From Streptomyces sp. NBC_01381 (GTDB lineage: Bacteria; Actinomycetota; Actinomycetes; Streptomycetales; Streptomycetaceae), in NCBI RefSeq assembly GCF_026340305.1, contig NZ_JAPEPI010000001.1, positions 4,278,001 to 4,342,000 on the forward strand: a stretch of DNA of 64,000 bases, in the 5' to 3' direction. A model generated the notes under the pieces. That model did not search any database and was not told the origin of the DNA. It saw only the letters and a list, made by a program, of their open reading frames with translations. This document shows positions 32,634 through 41,026 of the stretch, piece after piece; within the stretch, counting starts at the first letter, position 1, and each line of letters begins with the position of its first letter. The translations under genes were made by a program, and so were the position numbers.

Positions 32634-33329
32634 TCAGGCCAGCTTCTTCAGGAGTTCGGTGGCCAGCGGGGCGGCGGACGCCGGGTTCTGACCGGTGACC
32701 AGGTTGCGGTCGACGACGACCTTCGGGGCCCACGGCTCGCCCTCCTGGAAGTCGGCGCCCGCCACGACCAGGCGGTCCTGGAGCAGCCACTTGGCCTTGT
32801 CGGCGAACCCGGACTGGGTCTCCTCGACGTTGGTGAAGCCGGTCAGCTCATAGCCGGCGAAGGCGTTGGAGCCGTCGGCCTTCGTCGCGGCGAGCAGGGC
32901 GGCCGGGCCGTGGCAGACGACGCCGAGCGGCTTGCCCGACTCCAGGGCGAGGGTGAGCAGCCTGCCGGAGTCCGCGTTGACGGCGAGGTCCTCCATGGGG
33001 CCGTGGCCGCCGGGGTAGAAGACCGCGGCATAGTCGGCCAGGTCGACCTCGTCGATCTTGATGGGGTGGTTCAGCTCGTCGATCGATTCGAGGGTGGCGG
33101 CGACCTTGTCGGCGCCTTCCTGGCCGCCGTTGAACTCGGGCGCCAGGCTCGCCCGGTCCACGGGCGGGACGACACCGCCCGGCGTCGCGACGACGATCTC
33201 GTGGCCCGCGGCCTTGAACGCCTCGTACGGGGCGACGGCCTCCTCGGCCCAGAAGCCGGTCGGGTGCTGGGTGCCGTCGGCCAGGGTCCAGTGGTGGGCG
33301 CCGGTCAGGACGAAAAGGATCTTGGACAT
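32634..33329 (-). CDS. DJ-1/PfpI family protein, Hsp31-like
   Basis: 231 residues of the class I glutamine-amidotransferase-like fold. The nucleophile elbow is GVVCHGPAAL (C139 with H140), and AVFYPGGHGPMEDL plus the N-terminal LTGAHHWTLADGTQHPTGFW match the Hsp31/YedU-like subgroup, linked to glyoxalase III, chaperone or deglycase activity. ATG 33329 is followed on the same strand by TetR. Divergent from a LysR gene with a strong inverted repeat in between. Confidence 0.9.
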   Translation of the reverse strand: MSKILFVLTGAHHWTLADGTQHPTGFWAEEAVAPYEAFKAAGHEIVVATPGGVVPPVDRASLAPEFNGGQEGADKVAATLESIDELNHPIKIDEVDLADYAAVFYPGGHGPMEDLAVNADSGRLLTLALESGKPLGVVCHGPAALLAATKADGSNAFAGYELTGFTNVEETQSGFADKAKWLLQDRLVVAGADFQEGEPWAPKVVVDRNLVTGQNPASAAPLATELLKKLA

Positions 33330-33361
33330 GTGTCTCTCCGAGGCTTCCGAGGCTGGAGTAC

Positions 33362-33387
33362 CTGACGTTCCGTGCTCAGAACGTCAG
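33362..33387. promoter_or_regulatory. 9-bp perfect inverted repeat between DJ-1 and LysR genes
   Basis: CTGACGTTC (33362-33370) and GAACGTCAG (33379-33387) are perfectly complementary with an 8-bp spacer, 32 bp before the DJ-1-like gene and 59 bp before the LysR gene. LysR regulators usually bind such dyads in divergent promoters, so the DJ-1-TetR unit is the expected target. Confidence 0.6.
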
Positions 33388-33446
33388 TGCGTTGATGCCT
33401 CGAAGGTAGGGCCGCCGCCCCAAGGAAATCCAATAGGCTGAGCCAT

Positions 33447-34412
33447 ATGGGAGATAAGGATTCCGATGGATCGCCGGGAGCGGCGCAGACGACGAGTGCC
33501 GCCGGCGGTCCGCTGGACCTGAACCTGCTGCGTACGTTCCTGGCGGTGTACCGGTCGGGCTCCTTCACGTCTGCCGCGCGCCTGCTCGGCCTCTCGCAGC
33601 CCACCGTCACCACCCAGATCCGCGCCCTGGAGCGGCAGCTCGACCGGGAGCTGTTCGAGCGGCTGCCGCGCGGCGTCGCCCCCGCGCCGTTCGCGGACGC
33701 GCTCGCTGCCCGCATCGTCGATCCCCTCGACGCCCTCGCGGCGGTCACCGGTCACGGCGGCCCCCTCGACGGCGCCCCTGCCGGGCCCGTCCATCTGGCG
33801 GGCCCGGCCGAGATGCTCTGCCACTGCGCGCTGCCCGCCCTCGCGCCGCTGGTCGAGAAGGGCGTCCGGCTGCGGGTCAGCACCGGCCTGACCGATCCGC
33901 TCCTGGACGAGCTGCGCGCCGGACGCCACGACCTGGTGATCGCCACGGCCCGGCCCCGCGGGCGTTCCCTGCACGCCGTGCCGCTGGCCGACGAGGAGTT
34001 CGTCCTGGTCGCAGCGGAGTCGTGGGCCGAGCGGATCGGCGGCCCCGACCGGATCGCCGCCGAAGGGCCCGCGGTGCTGCACGGCGTCCCGCTCGTCACC
34101 TACGCCGAGGATCTGCCGATCGCCCGCCGCTACTGGCGGCACGTGTTCGGCAAGCGCCTGACCCGCGAGGCCTCCGTCACCGTGCCCGACCTGCGCGGCG
34201 TGCTCTCCGCCGTGATCGCGGGCGCGGGCTTCTCCGTGCTGCCCCGCTATCTCTGCCGCGACGCGCTGGCCGCGGGCAGCCTCGTCCTGCTGCACGATCC
34301 GCAGGACGCGCCGATCAACACCGGCTACCTGGTCCAGCGCCCAGGCTCCGCGGACAACCCGCACGTCGCGCTGGTCCGCGACCGGCTGATCCAGTCGGCC
34401 CGCGCCTGGTAG
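33447..34412 (+). CDS. LysR family transcriptional regulator
   Basis: 321 residues: winged helix-turn-helix at about 23-85 (LNLLRTFLAVYRSGSFTSAA, GLSQPTVTTQIRALERQL) and a periplasmic-binding-fold sensor domain from about 110. The divergent DJ-1/PfpI gene and the perfect inverted repeat between them indicate the target. The sensed compound is unknown. Confidence 0.93.
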   Translation: MGDKDSDGSPGAAQTTSAAGGPLDLNLLRTFLAVYRSGSFTSAARLLGLSQPTVTTQIRALERQLDRELFERLPRGVAPAPFADALAARIVDPLDALAAVTGHGGPLDGAPAGPVHLAGPAEMLCHCALPALAPLVEKGVRLRVSTGLTDPLLDELRAGRHDLVIATARPRGRSLHAVPLADEEFVLVAAESWAERIGGPDRIAAEGPAVLHGVPLVTYAEDLPIARRYWRHVFGKRLTREASVTVPDLRGVLSAVIAGAGFSVLPRYLCRDALAAGSLVLLHDPQDAPINTGYLVQRPGSADNPHVALVRDRLIQSARAW

Positions 34413-34424
34413 CCGCGGGCCGGC

Positions 34425-34823
34425 TCACCCGGCGGCCGCCTCCTCGGTGATCCGCTCCCACTGGGCGCCCATCGCTGCGGCGAGCGCCTGCGCGGCCGAC
34501 AGCGGACGCACCATCACCGTGAACTCGTCGATCAGGCCGTTCTCGTCGAGGTGGAGGAAGTCGCAGCCAGTGATCTCGCGGTCGCCGACGCGGGCTTCGA
34601 AGACGAGCGCGGAATCGCGGCCCCCGGCGTCATTGATCTCGCGTACGTAGCGGAAGTCCTCGAAGACGCGCGTGACGCCGCGCAGGATCGCGGCCGTGGT
34701 CGCCTTGCCGGGGTAAGGGCGGAACACGACCGGGCTGCTGAAGACGACGTCATCGGCCAGGAGCGCCTCGATGGCCGCGTGATCGCCCGCCTCGACGGCC
34801 TTGCGGAATGCCTGCATGCCCAC
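34425..34823 (-). CDS. SnoaL-like / nuclear transport factor 2-fold protein
   Basis: 132 residues with the cone-shaped NTF2 fold pattern: FRKAVEAGDHAAIEALLADDVVFSSPVVF at the N-terminus and FDFLHLDENGLIDEFTVMVRPL-like strands (CDFLHLDENGLIDEFTVMV). Family members are polyketide cyclases, hydratases or non-catalytic binding proteins; nothing fixes the function here. Start GTG 34823 or ATG 34817. It is divergent from the PadR gene, with a TCAA/TTGA dyad at 34833-34844 between them. Confidence 0.8.
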   Translation of the reverse strand: MGMQAFRKAVEAGDHAAIEALLADDVVFSSPVVFRPYPGKATTAAILRGVTRVFEDFRYVREINDAGGRDSALVFEARVGDREITGCDFLHLDENGLIDEFTVMVRPLSAAQALAAAMGAQWERITEEAAAG

Positions 34824-34830
34824 ACCTCAT

Positions 34831-34846
34831 AGTCAATTTGTTGAGT
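34831..34846. promoter_or_regulatory. Imperfect dyad between SnoaL-like and PadR genes
   Basis: AGTCAATTTGTTGAGT contains TCAA/TTGA arms and is AT-rich against its surroundings. Its place in the divergent intergenic region suggests a PadR operator, since PadR regulators often bind AT-rich dyads and repress themselves. Confidence 0.35.
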
Positions 34847-34887
34847 ACGTGCGTGGGAGACTAATCACATCGGTGTACGGTGTCCAG

Positions 34888-35487
34888 ATGTCTCTGAAGT
34901 ACGCGGTCCTGGCGGCGCTCCTGGAAGGCGAGTCGTCCGGCTACGACCTGGCCAAGGTCTTCGACGTGTCCGTGGGGAACTTCTGGTCGGCCACGCCCCA
35001 GCAGCTCTACCGCGAGCTGGAGCGCCTGGACGGCGAGGGCCTGATCGAGGCGCGCGTGGTGCAGCAGGAACGCAGGCCGAACAAGCGGATGTACACGCTC
35101 ACCGACACGGGCCGCCGCGCACTGCACGCCTTCGCGGCCGAGCCGCCGCGCCCGACCGCCATCCGCGACGAACTCCTGGTCAAGATCCAGGCCATGGACG
35201 CGGGAGACCCGGAGGCCACCCGGGCGCTCCTGGAGGAGCGCGCGACGTGGTCGCGGGGCAAGCTCGCCGGCTATGAACGGCAGCGCGAACGCCTCCTCGC
35301 CGGACGTGACGAGGAGGCGTTTCTGCGCGACGCCGAACGCGTCGGCCCCTACCTCACGCTGATGCGCGGCCGCGCCTTCGAGGAGGAGAACCTGCGCTGG
35401 TGCGAGCGGGCCCTTGAGATCCTGGCCCGCCGCGAGACTTCGCCCTCCCCGGCTCCCTACCCGGCGGCGTACACGTCCTCGACGTAA
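34888..35487 (+). CDS. PadR family transcriptional regulator
   Basis: 199 residues. The PadR winged helix is at 1-85 (SLKYAVLAALLEGESSGYDLAKVF, TPQQLYRELERLDGEGLIEA, KRMYTLTDTGRRAL) followed by the helical Vir C-terminal domain. ATG 34888 is chosen because homologues start at this motif; there is no clear ribosome site. Its end overlaps the convergent P450 fusion gene by 31 bp. A link to that P450 is possible but the P450 promoter lies 3 kb away. Confidence 0.9.
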   Translation: MSLKYAVLAALLEGESSGYDLAKVFDVSVGNFWSATPQQLYRELERLDGEGLIEARVVQQERRPNKRMYTLTDTGRRALHAFAAEPPRPTAIRDELLVKIQAMDAGDPEATRALLEERATWSRGKLAGYERQRERLLAGRDEEAFLRDAERVGPYLTLMRGRAFEEENLRWCERALEILARRETSPSPAPYPAAYTSST

Positions 35488-38400
35488 CGCCCCGCCCCGA
35501 TCAGCTCGTCGAGCCACTTCTCCGAGTCCTCGGCCGTGGCCCCCGGTGTGCGGTCCCGGTGGAGGGTGCGGAAGGCGTCGCGTACGCCGGGCGCCATGCG
35601 GGAGCCGTCGCCGCAGACGTAGACGCGAGCGTCGGCGGTCAGCAGCCCCCACACCTCGTCGCCCTCGGCGGCGATGCGGTGCTGGACGAAGGTGACCCCG
35701 TCGACCGGCGCCTCGCTGAACGCGGGCCGCAGCGAGACCGCCCCCGCTGCCTCTGCGGCGCGCAGCTCATCGGCGTGCAGGAAGTCGGCGTCCGGCCGGT
35801 CGCAGCCGAAGTAGCAGAGCGCGGGCGGGAGTTGGGAGCCCGAGGCCAGCAGCGCGGCACGGTCCTCGACCGTACCCCGGAAGGGCGCGAGACCGGTGCC
35901 GGCGGCGACCATGATGACCGGCGCTGTGTCTGCTGTGTCCCCGTGATCGATACGGAACGCCTCGCGGCACGGCTGGACACGGGCGAGGACCGTGTCGCCA
36001 GGACGCAGGCCGACCAGATGGCCGGAGCCCGTCCCCCGGTAGAGGCGGCCGCTCCCGGAGCGGGCGGGCGCCTGCAGCAGGGAGACCATCAGGTCCACCT
36101 GGCCCGGCCGGACCGCGGGCGACGAGGACACCGAATAGTGGCGCGGACGCAGCGGCGTGAGCACCTCCAGAAGCGTCGGCCAGTCCAGGGCGCCGCGCAA
36201 CGCCGGGTGCGCCTCGACCACTTCGAGCAGCGTGCGCCCGTCGGCGGCCCGAGCCTCGGCATCGTCGGCCAGGGCGGCGAGGGCCACACGCTCCGGCGGG
36301 CACGGATTGGCAGCGGCGAGCGCGGCCAGCTGCCCGGCGGTCGGGCGCTCCTGCAACTCGACGTGGCGGGACAGGAGTTGGCGGACCGTCAGCGGACGGT
36401 CCACGGCGAGACCGTCACGGCGCGGGCGGCCCGCGCGGATGTCAAGGGCGGCGTCCAGGTCCAACCCGAGTGCCCCGGCGGCCCGTTCGACCGATGCCGG
36501 GTCCTGGACGGGCAGTACGGTGAGGTGGTCGCCGGTGCGGTAGGTCACGCCGTCGGGCAGCGCGAGCCGCAGGAACCGCTTGACGCGGGGGTGGCCGGGC
36601 GCGGTGAGGTCGTACGCCTCCGTCACGGTCATCGGGGCGAGCCCGTGGCGCGCGGCAAGGGCGTCCAGCGGGCCGCCGGTCAGCTCACGGACCTCGTACG
36701 CGTCCGAGAGGTGATCCGCTTCCGCTTCCGCCGCGTCGGGGTCGCCGTACCGCTCGAGCAGCGCGGTGCGCAGCCGGGCCGTGAAGTCCCGTACCGCGCC
36801 GCCGAGATCGCCCGACGCGTCGGCCGCCGTACGGTCGAGCAGCCGGGTGCCGCCAAGCTCCGTGAGCCGCTCGTCGAAGCGGGTCGGGACGTGCTGATAG
36901 GTGGCGGCCCAGTTGCGGTCGCCCACGCCGAGCACCGCGTACGTGACGTTCTCGGCGGTGGCCGCGGGCGCGCCGTCCAGCCAGGAGGTGAACGCCGCCG
37001 CGTCGTCGGTGGGGCGGCCGTTGTAGGAGGCCGCGGTGATGACGACCGGGCGGTCGACGGGCAGTGCCCCGGCGTAGGCGTCCAGCGGCGCGACCTCCGT
37101 CTCGCAGCCCACCGAGGCCGCCTCGTCGGCGAGTTGGGCCGCGAAGTCCCGGCAGGTGCCGTAGTTGCTGCCGTGCAGGAACAGCGCGCGGGTGCCGGCG
37201 CGAACCCGGGCGGGCAGCGCCACCGCATCGGTCTCGGCGGCAGCCGCGGGGCGGGCGGCGGTGCCCGGCAGCTCACCGTGCAGGCGGTCGGCCGCGGTGC
37301 GGGGTGTGAGGGTGAGCGTGAAGCCATCGGGCTTGAGGGTGAGCGTCTCCTTGACGGTCAGCCGGTAGTCGGCGTGGTCGTGCAGCCGGTAGCGGTGGAC
37401 CAGCATGGCGAGCAGCATCGTCGCCTCGTGCAGCGCGAACTGCCGCCCGATGCAAGCCCGTTCACCGGTGCCGAACGGCTTGAACGCGTGCGGGGAGCGG
37501 GCCGCCTCCGCCTCCGGGGTGAAGCGCGAGGGGTCGAAGAGCTCCGGGTTGTCGCCCCACACCGGCTGCCGGTGCAGCATCGGGGTCAGGACCGTGACGC
37601 CCTGCCCGGCGCGCAGCGGGATGCGGCCGCCGAGGAGCGTGTCCTCGCGGGCGTGGCGGCCGAACGCGGCGGCCGTCGGCCACAGCCGCAGCGCTTCGTT
37701 GAGCACCTGATGGGTGTACGTGAGCCGCCCCACCTCGTCGAACGTCGGCTCGGGGTCGGCGGTGTCCCCCCAGAGCGCGTCGACCTCGCGGCGCACGAGC
37801 CGCAGCACGGCGGGGTGCTTGGAGAGGTAATACAGGGCGAAGGACATCGCGCCCGACGTCGTCTCGTGCCCCGCGATCAGGAACGTGATCACCTGGTTGC
37901 GGATGTTGGCGGTGCTCAGCTTCCCGCCGTCGCCGGGATGCCGCGCGGTGAGCATCAGGCCGAGCAGATCCTCGGCGGACTCCGCCGTACCGGGAGCGTC
38001 GGCGCGCGCGGAGACGACCTCGTCGACCACCTGTGCCAGATAACGGGCGTCGGCCCGGAACGCCGCGTCGGCCGCCGAGTGGTCACTGCCCGGCGTACGG
38101 CTCAGACGCGTCATGCTCCACTCCAGGCAGCGCACCATGGAGTCGACGAACGGATGCGGCTCGGCCCGCTCGAAGGACCCGAAGTCATAGCCGAACCCGG
38201 CGAGTCCGATGGTGTCCAGGGTCATCCGGGTCATGTCGCCGGGCACGTCCACGGGGCGCCCGTCGCAGGCGCCGCGGTCCCACGACTCGATGAGCCGGTG
38301 GGCGACGCGCAGCATGACCGGGTGGTAGGTCCGCATCGAGCCCAGTGCGAACGCGGGCATCAGGATGTCGTGCGCGCGGGCCCAGTCGGGCTCGTCGTTG

Positions 38401-38714
38401 TACGCGGTGAACAGGCCGTCCGCGGTGAACTCGCGCACGTTCTCCAGGGCGGGCCCGACATGCTTGGCGAACCGCTGCTCGTCGGCGAGTTCGGTGACGA
38501 GGTCGAGATCGCTGACGAACAGGGCGTCCCTGCCGTGCAGCCGTCGCCGCACCACCGGGCCGTGCCGCCGGGTCAGCTCCATGGCCTGCTGCAGCGGGGC
38601 GGCCCCAGGACCGGTCGCGGAGATGTCGATCAGCGGGATGCCGTCGACGTCGATCGTCTGTCCGGTCGCGGACAGGTCCGGGAGCGCTGCGGTGGGGGCG
38701 GGTGTGGGGGGCAT
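35457..38714 (-). CDS. Self-sufficient cytochrome P450/NADPH-P450 reductase (CYP102 type)
   Basis: 1085 residues, the BM3 layout. P450 domain (1-490): I-helix AGHETTSG, ExxR in NEALRLWP, haem loop FGTGERACIGRQF with thiolate C421. Reductase: FMN domain from about 515 (FLHGSNYGTCRDFA, GVGDRNWAATYQ), FAD domain (RHYSVSSSP) and NADPH domain (MVAAGTGLAPFRG, VYVCGDGSRMAPGV). BM3-type enzymes hydroxylate fatty acids near the chain end. ATG 38714 with weak ribosome site. Divergent from a PAS-LuxR regulator; the perfect inverted repeat at 38794-38813 lies between them. Confidence 0.93.
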   Translation of the reverse strand: MPPTPAPTAALPDLSATGQTIDVDGIPLIDISATGPGAAPLQQAMELTRRHGPVVRRRLHGRDALFVSDLDLVTELADEQRFAKHVGPALENVREFTADGLFTAYNDEPDWARAHDILMPAFALGSMRTYHPVMLRVAHRLIESWDRGACDGRPVDVPGDMTRMTLDTIGLAGFGYDFGSFERAEPHPFVDSMVRCLEWSMTRLSRTPGSDHSAADAAFRADARYLAQVVDEVVSARADAPGTAESAEDLLGLMLTARHPGDGGKLSTANIRNQVITFLIAGHETTSGAMSFALYYLSKHPAVLRLVRREVDALWGDTADPEPTFDEVGRLTYTHQVLNEALRLWPTAAAFGRHAREDTLLGGRIPLRAGQGVTVLTPMLHRQPVWGDNPELFDPSRFTPEAEAARSPHAFKPFGTGERACIGRQFALHEATMLLAMLVHRYRLHDHADYRLTVKETLTLKPDGFTLTLTPRTAADRLHGELPGTAARPAAAAETDAVALPARVRAGTRALFLHGSNYGTCRDFAAQLADEAASVGCETEVAPLDAYAGALPVDRPVVITAASYNGRPTDDAAAFTSWLDGAPAATAENVTYAVLGVGDRNWAATYQHVPTRFDERLTELGGTRLLDRTAADASGDLGGAVRDFTARLRTALLERYGDPDAAEAEADHLSDAYEVRELTGGPLDALAARHGLAPMTVTEAYDLTAPGHPRVKRFLRLALPDGVTYRTGDHLTVLPVQDPASVERAAGALGLDLDAALDIRAGRPRRDGLAVDRPLTVRQLLSRHVELQERPTAGQLAALAAANPCPPERVALAALADDAEARAADGRTLLEVVEAHPALRGALDWPTLLEVLTPLRPRHYSVSSSPAVRPGQVDLMVSLLQAPARSGSGRLYRGTGSGHLVGLRPGDTVLARVQPCREAFRIDHGDTADTAPVIMVAAGTGLAPFRGTVEDRAALLASGSQLPPALCYFGCDRPDADFLHADELRAAEAAGAVSLRPAFSEAPVDGVTFVQHRIAAEGDEVWGLLTADARVYVCGDGSRMAPGVRDAFRTLHRDRTPGATAEDSEKWLDELIGAGRYVEDVYAAG

Positions 38715-38793
38715 GGCGCGACAACTGCCTTTCGCCGTACGGAATTCACTGCTCCCCAGCTTGATCTTTCTTACCCCCGGGTCAGTACCGCGC

Positions 38794-38813
38794 CACTACA
38801 TGATTGTGTAGTG
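38794..38813. promoter_or_regulatory. LuxR-type inverted repeat between P450 and PAS-LuxR genes
   Basis: CACTACA and TGTAGTG are perfect 7-bp arms around TGATTG. The site lies 80 bp from the P450 start and 67 bp from the regulator start; size and symmetry resemble a LuxR box, so the PAS-LuxR protein probably binds here. Confidence 0.6.
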
Positions 38814-38879
38814 CATTGAGCCGCCACGTACTTGACGGCTCCCGCCCTGATCGGCCTCGCACGGAAGGAGCCGCCGCAC

Positions 38880-39545
38880 ATGGACACGGCGCCGTCGACG
38901 GACTCCGTGCTGTGGCGCAACCGCGCCATGAGGCTGTTCGACCGCATCCCGACGCCGGTCGCGGTGTGCGCCGCCGACGGGGCGATCATCCTGGCCAACC
39001 CGGCGATGGCGGCGGAGTGGGGCAGCGCGCCCGGCGCCCTGCGCGACCGCAACGTCCTGGAACTGTTCCGCCCCGAGGAGAAGACCCAGGTCGTGCGGAT
39101 CGTCGAGGCGCTGCGCCTGGGCCGCCGCTCCCGCTACCCCGTCGCCGTGCGCTGGGAGGCCGCCGACGGCGTGCGCCGCCACGGCGAGCTGACGGCGGAG
39201 CCGGTGAGCGACACCGCCGACGAGGTCCCCGGGCTGCTCGTACTGCTCCGCGTCCTGGGCGAGGACACCGCCCCCGCCGCGCCGGAGACGACGGCTGTGG
39301 CCACCCCGTCCGAGGCCCGCATCCTGGCCCTGCTCGCCACGGGCGCCACCACGGAAAGGGCGGCCCGCGAAACGGGCCTCACCCGCGACGGCGTCACCTA
39401 CCACCTGCGCCGCCTGACCGAGCGCTGGGGCGCGTCGAACCGGACGGAGCTGGTCGCGCGGGCGTACGCGCTGGGGGTGCTGGTTCCGGGGGAGTGGCCG
39501 CCGAAGGTGGCGGCAGCGGCGACCGGGGGTCAACCGATCGGTTGA
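38880..39545 (+). CDS. PAS domain plus LuxR-type HTH regulator
   Basis: 221 residues: a PAS fold at about 15-125 (LFDRIPTPVAVCAADGAIILANPAM) and a C-terminal LuxR-like helix-turn-helix (PSEARILALLATGATTERAARETGLTRDGVTYHLRRLTERWG). Two-domain PAS-LuxR regulators without a receiver are common in Streptomyces gene clusters (PimM type). ATG 38880 follows AAGGAG. The divergent CYP102-type gene and the inverted repeat between them make the P450 the likely target; a ligand, haem or fatty-acid signal is inference. Confidence 0.88.
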   Translation: MDTAPSTDSVLWRNRAMRLFDRIPTPVAVCAADGAIILANPAMAAEWGSAPGALRDRNVLELFRPEEKTQVVRIVEALRLGRRSRYPVAVRWEAADGVRRHGELTAEPVSDTADEVPGLLVLLRVLGEDTAPAAPETTAVATPSEARILALLATGATTERAARETGLTRDGVTYHLRRLTERWGASNRTELVARAYALGVLVPGEWPPKVAAAATGGQPIG

Positions 39546-39658
39546 CCCGGCCGTCCCCCGTCGGGGCGGGCGAAGGCGGCTCCTAGGTCGACGGGGTCGG
39601 GCCGGATCCGGACCCAGGATGGATGGCAGAGCGGGAACGCAGAGCTTCCCGAGCTTCC

Positions 39659-39763
39659 CCGGTCCATCGGGCCGCTCAACCGGTCCATCGGGCCGCTCAA
39701 CCGGTCCATCCGGCCGGTCCCCCGGTCCATCCGGCCGGTCCCCCGGTCCATCAGGCCGGCCCA
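39659..39763. repeat. Five tandem 21-bp repeats upstream of the HbpS-like gene
   Basis: Five head-to-tail units of exactly 21 bp start with CCGGTCCATC. Units 1 and 2 (39659-39700) are identical, units 3 and 4 (39701-39742) are identical, and unit 5 diverges. The array ends 16 bp before the ATG and 3 bp before the ribosome site GAAGGAG. A 21-bp period is two helical turns, so all copies face the same side of DNA, as expected for an array of protein sites; slippage alone could also explain it. Confidence 0.85.
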
Positions 39764-39779
39764 TTCGAAGGAGCCCACC

Positions 39780-40331
39780 ATGAAGAAGATTTCGCTGCGT
39801 ACCCGCGTCCTCACCGGCACCGTTGCCGCCGCCGCCCTCTCCGCCGGCACGTTCGGAGCCGTCTCCGCCAACGCCGCCACGCCGGCCGCCCCCGCCGCGG
39901 CCAAGGCCGACACCGCCGGCAAGAACGTCACGCAGACCTCCCACCTGACGATCGACGCCGCCACCGAGGCCGCGCAGGCCACCCTGGACGCCGCCGAGAA
40001 GGAGAACCAGCGCGTCTCCGTCGCCGTCGTGGACCGCAACGGCAACACCATCCTGACGCTGCGCGGCGACGGCGCGGGCCCGCAGTCCTACGAGGCGGCC
40101 GAGAAGAAGGCGTTCACCGCCGTCTCCTGGAACGCCCCGACCTCCGAGCTGGCCAAGCGCCTCGACAAGGCCCCCACGCTGAAGGACATCCCCGGCACCC
40201 TCTTCCTCGCGGGCGGCGCCCCCGTCGCCGACAAGGGCGCCCCGATCGCGGGCATCGGCGTCGCGGGCGCGCCCTCCGGCGACCTGGACGAGAAGTTCGC
40301 CCAGGCCGGCGTCGCCGCCCTCGCCAAGTAG
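39780..40331 (+). CDS. Secreted haem-binding protein, HbpS/GlcG (DUF336) family
   Basis: 183 residues with a signal peptide (KKISLRTRVLTGTVAAAALSAG, cleavage after ANA) and a GlcG/HbpS domain (LTIDAATEAAQATLDAAEKENQRVSVAVVDRNG, GGAPVADKGAPIAGIGVAGAPSG). In Streptomyces reticuli HbpS is an extracellular haem/iron sensor that acts on the SenS-SenR two-component system. No senS/senR is found next to it here. A good ribosome site (GAAGGAG) precedes ATG 39780. The 21-bp array immediately upstream probably carries its regulation. Confidence 0.88.
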   Translation: MKKISLRTRVLTGTVAAAALSAGTFGAVSANAATPAAPAAAKADTAGKNVTQTSHLTIDAATEAAQATLDAAEKENQRVSVAVVDRNGNTILTLRGDGAGPQSYEAAEKKAFTAVSWNAPTSELAKRLDKAPTLKDIPGTLFLAGGAPVADKGAPIAGIGVAGAPSGDLDEKFAQAGVAALAK

Positions 40332-40429
40332 CCGCGGCCCTGTACCCCGGCGGCACCCGCCCCCCGTACGGGTGCCGCCGGCCTTCTCGTACGTACGCCC
40401 ATACGCCCATACGTCTCTGGAGGACCGAG

Positions 40430-41026
40430 ATGCACGACCGCGACCGCCGGCTCCTGGAGGCCGCCCGCCGGGGTGACGCCGCCGAGGTGCGCGCCGCCCG
40501 GGACGCGGGAGCGTCCGTGGAGGCCCGCGACGAGGAGCTGCGCTCCCCGCTGCTGCTCGCCTCGCTGGGCAGCCATGTAGAGGCCGCCCGCGTCCTGGTC
40601 GAAGCCGGGGCGGACCCGAACGCGCAGGACCGCCGCAGCGACAGCGCGTGGCTGGTCACCGGGGTCACCGGCAGCGTCCCGATGATGCGCGTGCTGCTGC
40701 CCGCGGGGCCGGACCTGACCCTGCGCAACCGGTTCGGCGGCGTCTCGCTGATCCCGGCGAGCGAGCGCGGCCACGTCGCCTACGTACGCGCGGTGCTGCG
40801 CGAGACGGACATCGACGTGAACCACGTCAACGACCTCGGCTGGACGGCCCTCTTGGAGGCCGTGATCCTCGGCGACGGGGACCTGCCGCACCAGGAGATC
40901 GTGGAACTGCTCATCAGGGCGGGCGCCCGCCCCGACCTCGCCGACGCGGACGGCGTCACACCGCTGCGGCACGCCGAGCGGCGCGGCTTCGACACCATCG
41001 CGGCGCTCCTGCGGGCCGTGTCGTGA
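40430..41026 (+). CDS. Ankyrin-repeat protein
   Basis: 198 residues made of about five ankyrin repeats (LLEAARRGDAAEVRAARDAGASV, SPLLLASLGSHVEAARVLVEAGADPN, WTALLEAVILGDG, TPLRHAERRGFDTIAALL). Such repeats bind proteins; there is no catalytic domain or signal peptide. A ribosome site GGAGG precedes ATG 40430. The stop overlaps the GTG of the following lipoprotein gene (GTGA), so the two are coupled. Confidence 0.88.
   Translation: MHDRDRRLLEAARRGDAAEVRAARDAGASVEARDEELRSPLLLASLGSHVEAARVLVEAGADPNAQDRRSDSAWLVTGVTGSVPMMRVLLPAGPDLTLRNRFGGVSLIPASERGHVAYVRAVLRETDIDVNHVNDLGWTALLEAVILGDGDLPHQEIVELLIRAGARPDLADADGVTPLRHAERRGFDTIAALLRAVS

Noticed and set aside
35559..38819. 1086-codon plus-strand frame
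   Set aside because: Antisense shadow of the CYP102 fusion, kept open only by high GC.
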